64,000 nucleotides of DNA, taken from Sporomusa malonica (GTDB lineage: Bacteria > Bacillota > Negativicutes > Sporomusales > Sporomusaceae). The stretch lies in the NCBI RefSeq assembly GCF_041428715.1, contig NZ_CP155572.1; one strand, 5' to 3'. The position numbers and the translations under genes are program-made. Under the pieces are notes generated by a model. It worked only from the letters and a program-made list of their open reading frames with translations. It was not told where the DNA came from and did not search any database. Below are positions 50,896-57,229 of this stretch, one piece after another. Numbering within the stretch: the stretch's first letter is position 1; the number at the start of each line of letters is the position of its first letter.

Positions 50896-50997
50896 TTAAT
50901 GGCCTGGCGTAAAAATACATATTAACCAGATTAGTAGCACTGTACAGACAGCACTAATAAGCAAAGAGCCTGATCCAAGTAAAAAATCTAATGTCAT
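50896..50997 (-). CDS. Small membrane peptide, 33 aa
   Basis: MTLDFLLGSGSLLISAVCT followed by VLLIWLICIFTPGH: one transmembrane helix. GGGGG lies ~8 bases before the ATG. Function unknown; the ribosome site and clean hydrophobic helix favour a real gene. Confidence 0.45.
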   Translation of the reverse strand: MTLDFLLGSGSLLISAVCTVLLIWLICIFTPGH

Positions 50998-51193
50998 ATA
51001 CACATCCCCCGGTACATCATATGCAGGGTGATGCTTGTACAGAACAATTGTGTCAAAGTAGGCGGAGCGGGGCCCAAGAGTGGAATATCATTATGAAAAT
51101 AGCCAAAGACTTAGCGCAGACTATAGGCATACTCCTTTTCTTGGGATAAGGGTAAAAATAAAAGACGGGCGTAATTAAACGCCCGTAATGAAA

Positions 51194-51739
51194 CTATCTT
51201 TCAAAATAGAAGTTGTTGTGCCAGGGATGCCAGCTTTTTTTACCTATACAGATTTCTTTAGTTGGCATCTCCTTGCCATCTTTATATAAGTCAAAGTCGA
51301 CGGTGTCTCCACCTCTAACTTTAAAGTCAATTCCATCCATACCGCGTCCAGTAAAACGAAAACGGATGGTGTTCCTCTCACGATCTAATTTAACGTAATC
51401 GCCGTTCTCTAGCTGTTTTTCCTCAATGTTATAGAATTTTCCATCAGTCTGAATCACACCAGAGTACACATGTTGATTACCCCAGGAGTTCTTATTAACT
51501 GCTCGTATATGGAGTTGTTCGTCGTTACGGTCACTCCAGACATACAAGCCGGGCTTGCCATTTAATCTGGCAAAACGAAAAAATGGGTGGTCTTCAGAGA
51601 GGTCCGAGAAATGATTCCATTTTTGCGTAGAATTATATTGATCTGGGTGTCCTTCGGAACGATCACTCCAAGCAAGAGCAGTTCCTGATAACGTAACTAG
51701 AACAAACGTGATAGCCATTAAGAAAGTAAGCTTTTTCAT
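51194..51739 (-). CDS. Secreted hypothetical protein, 181 aa
   Basis: Signal peptide MKKLTFLMAITFVLVTLSG, cleavage near ALA-W. The mature part is rich in Trp, Asp, His and Arg (YVWSDRNDEQLHIRAVN, IRFRFTGRGMDGIDFKVRGGD) and looks like a small beta-sandwich. No known domain recognised. AGGAGATG precedes the ATG. Single gene. Confidence 0.72.
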   Translation of the reverse strand: MKKLTFLMAITFVLVTLSGTALAWSDRSEGHPDQYNSTQKWNHFSDLSEDHPFFRFARLNGKPGLYVWSDRNDEQLHIRAVNKNSWGNQHVYSGVIQTDGKFYNIEEKQLENGDYVKLDRERNTIRFRFTGRGMDGIDFKVRGGDTVDFDLYKDGKEMPTKEICIGKKSWHPWHNNFYFER

Positions 51740-51827
51740 ACAACATCTCCTTTATATGGTTTTATGACCAGTATACCCCAAATCCATGACAAATGTGTGA
51801 CAAAAATATTGAGGAGAGTGAATATTA

Positions 51828-52034
51828 ATGAGAGCCATAACAATCCTGCAGCCGTGGGCTGAACTTATAGTCCGGAGGTTCAAGACGATAGAAACCCGTT
51901 CGTGGCCTACGAAATACAGAGGACAATTAGCCATACATGCAGGTGCTTCCCTTCCAGCCTATGCAAAAGCATGTATACCTGAGATTAACCAAGGGAATGC
52001 AGCGGATTTGGGAGTGGGGGCATTCTCCAAGTAG
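51828..52034 (+). pseudogene. Truncated ASCH/PUA-like domain protein
   Basis: 68 codons. MRAITILQPWAELIV and KTIETRSWPTKYRGQLAIHA are the N-terminal half of ASCH-domain proteins common on phages, normally ~130-150 aa. It ends at TAG after GAFSK, where the rest of the barrel should continue; the following ~90 bp does not restore it. Likely frameshifted or truncated. Confidence 0.65.
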
Positions 52035-52127
52035 TACTACAACTGAAGACTTAGCTGCTACAAGTTCGGCAATACTAAATGTTATTACTATTGAAAGCCA
52101 GTAACTGCTAGAAGGGAGGGGCTGTGG

Positions 52128-52301
52128 ATGTGCGAAATTGACGAGCTTTTTACGAGAGTTGGCGATATGGATAGAACGGAACTGGCAAAAGCTTACTTAA
52201 TGGCATTGAAAGAGAACGCTGATCTTCGTCGCCAGATCCAAAAATCAATTGACCAAGGTCCGTTAATTGAGTCAGAATTGACGGCAAATAGAGGTATGTA
52301 G
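52128..52301 (+). CDS. Small hypothetical protein, 57 aa, phage-like
   Basis: MCEIDELFTRVGDMDRTELA then AYLMALKENADLRRQIQKSI: a helical, coiled-coil-like protein. GGGAGGGGC ahead of the ATG is a strong ribosome site. 11 bases before the HAD-like gene, so probably one transcript. Not recognised. Confidence 0.55.
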   Translation: MCEIDELFTRVGDMDRTELAKAYLMALKENADLRRQIQKSIDQGPLIESELTANRGM

Positions 52302-52312
52302 GGGGGATAACG

Positions 52313-52660
52313 ATGGCTCGAACAATAGTATTAGACTTTGACGGGGTAATTCATAGCTACACAAGTAAATGGCAAGGGGTAGATGTAATACCCGATCTAC
52401 CGGTTGAAGGAATTAAAGAAGCAATAATAGACATACGTAAGCACTATAAAGTCGTTGTTGTGTCGACTAGGTGTTTTCAGGAAGGCGGGTTAGAAGCGGT
52501 CAAAGCATGGCTAGATAGGCACAATATTGGAGTAGATGATGTGCTGTCTCATAAGCCGCCGGCTATTGTGTATGTGGACGATCGGGCGCTGACTTTCGAT
52601 GGGGATGCTAAAGGCTTATTGCATAAAATCAAAACCTTTAGGACTTGGCAAGAGAAATAG
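52313..52660 (+). CDS. Small HAD-like hydrolase, phage-type
   Basis: 115 aa. LDFDGVIHSY gives the catalytic DxD, VVVSTR motif II, and IVYVDDRALTFDGD the acidic motif IV. No cap domain. Similar stand-alone HADs occur in prophages as polynucleotide or nucleotide phosphatases. AGGGGGG precedes the ATG. Confidence 0.8.
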   Translation: MARTIVLDFDGVIHSYTSKWQGVDVIPDLPVEGIKEAIIDIRKHYKVVVVSTRCFQEGGLEAVKAWLDRHNIGVDDVLSHKPPAIVYVDDRALTFDGDAKGLLHKIKTFRTWQEK

Positions 52661-52692
52661 ATAAAGGGCAGCAGTTATTCCATAACCTGAAT

Positions 52693-52740
52693 ATTTTACC
52701 CCCAATAGTTAATCATAAGAGAAACGATTGGGGGTAAAAT
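52693..52740 (+). promoter_or_regulatory. Perfect hairpin covering a ribosome-binding site
   Basis: ATTTTACCCCCAAT (52693-52706) and ATTGGGGGTAAAAT (52727-52740) form a perfect 14-bp stem with a 20-base loop. The 3' arm contains the GGGGG ribosome site and ends immediately before the ATG at 52741, so the fold would block translation of the next gene. Confidence 0.65.
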
Positions 52741-52920
52741 ATGAAGTCGGTTATTTGGATGAGTAGAGATTTGTTGGAGCAAATAGTCGATTGCAATGGG
52801 GAGTATGTATTGACTAAGGCTGGTACGACAAAGGTAACTCAACTTGGGCAAACAGTAACGGAAGCTAAGGAGAAACTTAAAAATATTGGTAGGGCGGATA
52901 TCGTAACGCAACTATACTAA
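52741..52920 (+). CDS. Small hypothetical protein, 59 aa
   Basis: MKSVIWMSRDLLEQIVDCNG then EYVLTKAGTTKVTQLGQTVT and a Lys-rich C-terminus. Soluble, not recognised. GGGGG six bases before the ATG lies inside the 14-bp hairpin. Followed at once by a UUCG-loop terminator. Confidence 0.5.
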   Translation: MKSVIWMSRDLLEQIVDCNGEYVLTKAGTTKVTQLGQTVTEAKEKLKNIGRADIVTQLY

Positions 52921-52942
52921 GAGCCTTCGGGTTCTTTTTTCT
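52919..52942 (+). terminator. Intrinsic terminator with TTCG loop
   Basis: AAGAGCC (52919-52925) and GGTTCTT (52930-52936) around TTCG, then a T run. Confidence 0.88.
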
Positions 52943-53037
52943 TTGCCTTTCAGGTCCGCTCGGCTAACTCCTCAATACAGCTCCTATTGAGGCGCTTTTA
53001 TTATGCCCAGTAGTATAGAAAGCCAAGCAATATATAG

Positions 53038-53202
53038 CTATTTACTTACTATCCCTTGCATTTCTTTTTCAAGAACACTCTTAAAAGATACTCTCGGCTT
53101 TTTCAACGGCAAGTATTCTCGATCAACAAACCGGTCTTGCATAAATACTCTTTGACTAGGATAGACCGGTGGAACCTTAGTAACCTTCAAAGTAATCACC
53201 AT
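53038..53202 (-). CDS. Small hypothetical protein, 54 aa, phage-like
   Basis: MVITLKVTKVPPVYPSQRVF then MQDRFVDREYLPLKKPRVSF, ending KEMQGIVSK. AAAAGGAG lies 7 bases before the ATG. Basic, soluble, not recognised; resembles small uncharacterised prophage proteins. Confidence 0.5.
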   Translation of the reverse strand: MVITLKVTKVPPVYPSQRVFMQDRFVDREYLPLKKPRVSFKSVLEKEMQGIVSK

Positions 53203-53423
53203 ATTGAGTACTCCTTTTCCAGCATGAGATCTGTTTTCATTAGTCAGTCTCCTAACTGATACTCCGCAATATTATTTGACTGCATATGATACAATTTTTC
53301 GCCACTATATCCAAAATGATTATGTTTATTATAAATTTCCATTGTGACAAAAATTTGACAAAGCGTTTTTTTATATTCAAACACAGGAGGTGACGCACCA
53401 TGCCCCACTGCAACCAAATTGAC

Positions 53424-53434
53424 AAAGCCGCCAG
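53424..53434. repeat. Left half of a hairpin split by the IS3-family element
   Basis: AAAGCCGCCAG here is the exact reverse complement of CTGGCGGCTTT at 55120-55130. Removing the IS restores an 11-bp perfect stem with a loop of ~15 bases. The left arm lies within a short ribosome-site-led peptide frame (MPHCNQIDKAAS) that the insertion interrupts. Confidence 0.7.
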
Positions 53435-53507
53435 TGTCCAATGATATGCTCCCCAATAGGTAGACAGGAGAAATAATAAAACCTGTTACCGAAAGGGGAG
53501 TATTTTC

Positions 53508-54185
53508 ATGCCTAAAAAGAGTCGATATAGCAGTGCAGAAAAGTTGGCAATTATCCATGAGTTTGAGCAAGGAGAATCAAGCCAGCGATCTGTTGCCGAT
53601 AAATATAACGTTGATAGTACAACCATAAAGCGATGGATACATCGTCTGAAACATCATGGAATAGAAGGTCTAGAAGATAGATCCCAGAATCAGAGTTACT
53701 CAGTTGAATTGAAACTTTCCGCAGTTCATGAATTTCTTTCTGGAGAATCGTCTCAGAAAGAAATCATAGAAAAGTATAAAATATTGAGTTGTCGCCAACT
53801 GCGCGACTGGATTAAAAAGTATAATAGCCATAGTAGCTTTAAATCCATAAGAACCGGAGGGACAAGCACTATGACAAAAGGACGGTCTACCGATTGGAAA
53901 GAACGGATTGATATTGTCCTCTATTGCTTAGCAAATAACCATGATTACCAGGGTACAGCAACGCAGTATCAGGTATCCTATCAGCAAGTATATCAATGGG
54001 TAGCTAAATATGAGTCTGGTGGCGAAGAGGCCTTAAAAGATGGCCGTGGGCGTAACAAAGCACCGGAAGAACTCACTGATATCGATCGTCAAAAACTGGC
54101 GATGAAGAAACTGGAATATGAAAATGAGCGCCTTCGGGCAGAAAATGCTTTATTAAAAAAGTTACAACAGTTCGAAAGGCGGTGA
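53508..54185 (+). CDS. IS3-family transposase OrfA (helix-turn-helix part)
   Basis: 225 aa, three HTH-like modules (SAEKLAIIHEFEQGESSQRS, VELKLSAVHEFLSGESSQKE, WKERIDIVLYCLANNHDYQG) and a C-terminal Leu-rich helix. It binds the IS ends. Near its end TTA AAA AAG provides the A6G slip for -1 frameshifting into OrfB to make the full transposase. GGGGAG before the ATG. Confidence 0.92.
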   Translation: MPKKSRYSSAEKLAIIHEFEQGESSQRSVADKYNVDSTTIKRWIHRLKHHGIEGLEDRSQNQSYSVELKLSAVHEFLSGESSQKEIIEKYKILSCRQLRDWIKKYNSHSSFKSIRTGGTSTMTKGRSTDWKERIDIVLYCLANNHDYQGTATQYQVSYQQVYQWVAKYESGGEEALKDGRGRNKAPEELTDIDRQKLAMKKLEYENERLRAENALLKKLQQFERR

Positions 54186-55069
54186 ATCTAAGTCAGACAC
54201 GGCAGGAACATCTCTATCATGCCATTCAATCGGTGCAAAGCGAACATGGTTTTAGTGTGAATCTTCTTTGCGAACTGTTACAGCTTCCCCGGTCCAGCTA
54301 TTACAAGTGGCTAAACCGTAAAGAGAGTCCTCGTGAGAAAATAAACGGGGAACTTCTAGATACGATGCTTCTTCTGTATGAAAAAGTAGAAGGGATCTTT
54401 GGGTACCGCCAACTTACTATTCATGTAACCCGCCAAATCGGCTATCCAGTTAATCATAAGCGAATCTATCGTTTAATGCAGGTCGCGGGGATTAAAGCTG
54501 TGATTCGTCGGAAGAGAAAAAGCTATATTCGATCTACACCACAACATATAGCCGAAAACCTGTTAAACCGACAATTTACTGCTCAAACACCCAACGAAAA
54601 ATGGGTTACAGATGTGACTGAATTCAAATATGGAAATGGTCAAAAAGCATATCTGAGTGCGATCTTGGACTTATATGACAAATCCATCATCTCTTACGTA
54701 ATAGGTCATTCCAACAATAATCCGCTTGTTTTTAAAACACTAAAACTGGCTCTGAAAACAATCCCTGGAGCTACACCTATGCTGCATAGCGATCGCGGCT
54801 TTCAATATACCTCATTACGCTTTAAAAAGCGGATTACTTCGAACGGGCTAACTCAAAGTATGTCTCGGGTCGGTAAATGCATTGATAATGGACCAATGGA
54901 AGGGTTTTGGGGCACATTAAAATGCGAGAAATACTATCTCCATAAATATCATACATTTGAAGACCTAAAAAATGCGATTGAGCAATATATCTATTTTTAT
55001 AACTACGAACGTCTACAAAAAAAATTAAACAGTCTTAGTCCGATGGAGTTTCGGACCAAGACTGCTTAA
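54182..55069 (+). CDS. IS3-family transposase OrfB (DDE integrase core)
   Basis: 295 aa. HTH_21 region at ~45-105 (EGIFGYRQLTIHV), then an rve integrase core with the DDE triad: first Asp in WVTDVTEF, second in LHSDRGFQYT, Glu in MEGFWGTLK. Its GTG start overlaps the OrfA stop (GTGA) and lies in the -1 frame, so it can be made alone or as a fusion with OrfA. Intact. Confidence 0.93.
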   Translation: MNLSQTRQEHLYHAIQSVQSEHGFSVNLLCELLQLPRSSYYKWLNRKESPREKINGELLDTMLLLYEKVEGIFGYRQLTIHVTRQIGYPVNHKRIYRLMQVAGIKAVIRRKRKSYIRSTPQHIAENLLNRQFTAQTPNEKWVTDVTEFKYGNGQKAYLSAILDLYDKSIISYVIGHSNNNPLVFKTLKLALKTIPGATPMLHSDRGFQYTSLRFKKRITSNGLTQSMSRVGKCIDNGPMEGFWGTLKCEKYYLHKYHTFEDLKNAIEQYIYFYNYERLQKKLNSLSPMEFRTKTA

Positions 55070-55196
55070 ACTTTTCTTTTTTGCTCTGTCTACTTGACAG
55101 GGGGCACTTCAAAATGCATCTGGCGGCTTTCCTTGCAAATATATCCTTTCACTCTTGGGAATAATGTGATTATCTAAGAATGAAAGGAAGATAATA

Positions 55197-55367
55197 ATGG
55201 CCGAACTAGTTGAGATTCAGGAAATGATCGAAAAGTTGCGCGATAAGTTGCATGAGATTTCACAGGGTAAGACGCTAACTGATACGGAAGTTGTACGGGC
55301 AAGCCAGATGCTCGATGTGTTATTAACTGAGTATCAACGAATGTTAAACGAAAAGATTAATAAATAG
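55197..55367 (+). CDS. Spo0E-like sporulation aspartyl-phosphate phosphatase
   Basis: 56 aa. A helical hairpin with the family signature SQMLDVLLTEY (usual form SQ-x-LD), matching Spo0E/YisI/YnzD. Such proteins dephosphorylate Spo0A~P and delay sporulation. AAGGAAG precedes the ATG. Just right of the IS3 element; a clean terminator overlaps its stop. Confidence 0.85.
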   Translation: MAELVEIQEMIEKLRDKLHEISQGKTLTDTEVVRASQMLDVLLTEYQRMLNEKINK

Positions 55368-55388
55368 AGCCGTGGAGGCTCTTTTTTC
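55366..55388 (+). terminator. Intrinsic terminator after the Spo0E-like gene
   Basis: AGAGCC (55366-55371) pairs with GGCTCT (55377-55382), followed by TTTTTT. Downstream, 55412-55438 is a tiny ribosome-site-led frame MPYCNPID resembling MPHCNQID before the IS. Confidence 0.88.
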
Positions 55389-55508
55389 ATGCCCAGTTGG
55401 AGGTGCACTATATGCCATACTGCAACCCAATAGACTAGCCGCTTTTACGATGAATCAAAGCTGCTCTGCCAGACGGAGGCCTACTTGTTGACAAAAGAAA
55501 GAACCTCT

Positions 55509-55676
55509 TTAGCTTTCAGAGGTTCTTATTCCATCTCTTAAAAATTTTAGTATCTTTAGGCCGTCTTCTGTTAGAACAGTCCCGGTACCATTACAAGCAG
55601 CGCAAATTGTGTTATTTATTTTTCCACGTCCATGACATTTGGCACACTCTTTTTCCATGTTAAGATCTTTTTTCAT
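55509..55676 (-). CDS. Small DnaJ-type zinc-finger protein, 55 aa
   Basis: Two CxxCxGxG-like units, CAKCHGRG and CAACNGTG, as in the DnaJ central domain and anti-TRAP-like proteins, then a helical C-terminus (EDGLKILKFLRDGI). GGAGG lies 7 bases before the ATG. A hairpin AGAACCTCT/AGAGGTTCT (55500-55526) overlaps its end and should terminate transcription. It probably binds one zinc; role unknown. Confidence 0.65.
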   Translation of the reverse strand: MKKDLNMEKECAKCHGRGKINNTICAACNGTGTVLTEDGLKILKFLRDGIRTSES

Positions 55677-55752
55677 CGTTTACCTCCTAACTGTGTTTCA
55701 TAATTTATTTATCGAAGGACTATCTATAAATCTAAACAGCATTTGGGTATAA

Positions 55753-56049
55753 TATTTAAGCGAATATTTAAAGGAATTATTTACCTTTTACCTAGAGTAT
55801 TTACACTGTGACGAAGAGAATTTTCGCAATAACAATGGGATTGCCTGGTTTCTTACAGAAGATGAGATTTTAAATATGGTATTTACTCTTCAAACAATAC
55901 AAATAGCTAAACACAGGTTATATGGCCTAGCTAGAGTGCATAAAAGTATTATAACATCAACAGAGGATGTCTGTAAGAATGCTTGCGTGCAGACAGTAAC
56001 CATTGAGTTTGCTGAAGGTAAAAAAAATATCATTAATCCGCCAAGGTAG
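55753..56049 (+). pseudogene. Open frame of 98 codons without a usable start, unrecognised
   Basis: Open from just after a TAA to TAG at 56047-56049. The peptide is convincing (EYLHCDEENFRNNNGIAWFL, IAKHRLYGLARVHKSII, CVQTVTIEFAEGKKN) but no ATG, GTG or TTG occurs in its first ~45 codons. A TATAAT stands right at its 5' edge. Either a 5'-truncated gene or one with a rare start codon. Confidence 0.4.
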
Positions 56050-56111
56050 GAAGGGGTAGGCGTTATAGAGTCATATGTTAAATTTATATCGAGATTTTAA
56101 AGCGCCTTCGG

Positions 56112-56136
56112 GAGCCCGCAACAGGGCTCTTTTCTT
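56112..56136 (+). terminator. Intrinsic terminator
   Basis: GAGCCC (56112-56117) pairs with GGGCTC (56124-56129), followed by TTTTCTTTT. It would end transcription from the 55753 frame. Confidence 0.8.
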
Positions 56137-56145
56137 TTACCCCCA

Positions 56146-56174
56146 AAATTAAAAACCTGGGCGATAAGCCCAGG
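56146..56174 (-). terminator. Intrinsic terminator of the small His-rich gene
   Basis: CCTGGGC (56156-56162) and GCCCAGG (56168-56174) form the stem; on the minus strand a T-rich tract follows. Confidence 0.8.
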
Positions 56175-56185
56175 CCTAAAGAGGT

Positions 56186-56317
56186 TTAGTCTCGGTGATA
56201 GATTTGCCAGTGATGCATAGCTTTTAACCCAACATACACTACGGCACCTACAGCCAGGACTTTTAATAATGGTGAGTCGCCACAACAGTCGCGATGCGAA
56301 TGATGATGACAGAACAT
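56186..56317 (-). CDS. His/Cys-rich small membrane peptide, 43 aa
   Basis: MFCHHHSHRDCCGDSPLL then a hydrophobic helix VLAVGAVVYVGLKAM and a short tail. AGGAGGTGA is ideally placed before the ATG. The Cys/His-rich N-terminus could bind a metal ion. Not recognised. A longer overlapping frame in another register (to 56327) has no ribosome site and is rejected. Confidence 0.6.
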   Translation of the reverse strand: MFCHHHSHRDCCGDSPLLKVLAVGAVVYVGLKAMHHWQIYHRD

Positions 56318-56554
56318 TATTAATCACCTCCTGATCTAGTTTGTCACTTATTTATGATATTTATTGCTGGAAGTGTAATCAATGCCAGTAGACACAAAAC
56401 CAACTGCCGAGGCATCCCCGTCCATTACGCTCACGACGAATCATTTGTTAAGGTCCAATTTCTGTAATAAAAGTAAATTTGGATATTTACTCCTTATGTT
56501 TCTGAACTTATAATATTTACCACTAAGAAGTATTATAAGGGAGAGATAGCAAAA

Positions 56555-56980
56555 ATGAAGGAGCTAATAAAGAGCAGGGTCCACAGTTATTACTGGAATG
56601 ATGATCTTAACTGTGCGGAAACAACTTTAAAAACCTTATCGGAAATATTTCAGATTGAAATTCAACCGCAAGTTCTAGACGCCGCTATTGGAATGCACGG
56701 TGCTGGTAAGTTTGGCGCACAGTGTGGATTGGTTGAAGGAAGTTTAATGTTTATCGGCATCTTGGGAAAGCAAAAAGGTATTGAAAAAGAAAAGATTATT
56801 GCTTTGTGCTATGAGTTTGCCGATAGGTTTGAGGACCGCTTCAAAAGCCTACGGTGTAAGGACTTGAGACCACAGGGTTTTAGACCAAATGATCCACCGC
56901 ACCTCTGTGAAGGTAAGACTAAAATAGCGATTGATTTTTCTGCGGAGTTTATTTCTAAGGCATATGAGAGTAATACATAG
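56555..56980 (+). CDS. C_GCAxxG_C_C family Cys-rich protein
   Basis: 141 aa. The family pattern is visible in NCAETTL, GMHGAGKFGAQCGLVEG, then ALCYEF, SLRCKDL and HLCEG. These small proteins of anaerobes carry spaced cysteines, possibly for metal or redox binding; function unknown. The usual GCA is GAG here, with the nearby Cys kept. GGGAGAG precedes the ATG. The last gene before the right direct repeat. Confidence 0.8.
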   Translation: MKELIKSRVHSYYWNDDLNCAETTLKTLSEIFQIEIQPQVLDAAIGMHGAGKFGAQCGLVEGSLMFIGILGKQKGIEKEKIIALCYEFADRFEDRFKSLRCKDLRPQGFRPNDPPHLCEGKTKIAIDFSAEFISKAYESNT

Positions 56981-56999
56981 GAAGGACTTAGATATAGAC

Positions 57000-57229
57000 A
57001 GATAAAAAGTGGAGATTGCCGGACTTGTGGCAATCTCTTTTGTTTTCCTGTTAGAAAGTATAACTTTCCGTCTGGATAAGGGCAGCATCGACTTCCGCTG
57101 TCGCCAAAGGTTCGGCGCAAGCCGTGCTTTCTTTATTCTTTTTATCATGTTATAATTTCTGTTAATTGTATACATATGACTTGGAGGAAAAATTGCTTAC
57201 ATTGCTAGTACCCTGTTTGGCGGTAAACA
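57000..57229. repeat. Right direct repeat flanking the accessory block
   Basis: Matches 42815-42955 over its whole length except for a 90-bp insertion, which is copy E of the dispersed element (57047-57136). It includes the hairpin GAGATTGC/GCAATCTC (57012-57037), the CATGTTATAAT region and the start of yqeG. Confidence 0.85.
57047..57136 (+). repeat. Dispersed element, copy E (90 bp), with matching empty site
   Basis: From CCTGTTAGAAAG to GCTTTCTTTAT. The left direct repeat shows the same flanks joined without it (GTTTT at 42857-42861 followed directly by TCTTTTTTCATG). Outer hairpin arms are CGACTT/AAGCCG, one mismatch. Confidence 0.9.

Larger units (their letters stand above)
53442..55111 (+). 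mobile_element. IS3-family insertion sequence (IS150-like), complete
   Basis: About 1670 bp. Ends TGATATGCTCCCC... and, reversed, TGAAGTGCCCCCT... form imperfect inverted repeats sharing GTAGACAG. Two overlapping ORFs in -1 register with an A6G slip site (54155-54161) are the standard IS3 plan. Target duplication is not clear: only A-rich bases flank. Both ORFs are intact, so it may be active. Confidence 0.88.

Noticed and set aside
53244..53570. 108-aa minus-strand frame at the left end of the IS3 element
   Set aside because: It overlaps the IS end and the OrfA start, has no ribosome site, and the translated sequence resembles no family; an antisense shadow.
56097..56327. 76-aa minus-strand frame
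   Set aside because: It is out of register with the 43-aa His/Cys-rich frame, which has an ideal ribosome site and its own terminator; the longer one lacks both.
42798..57192. Prophage or integrative element with integrase
   Set aside because: No integrase, recombinase other than IS transposases, portal, terminase or capsid gene and no tRNA attachment site were seen; only scattered phage-like small genes.
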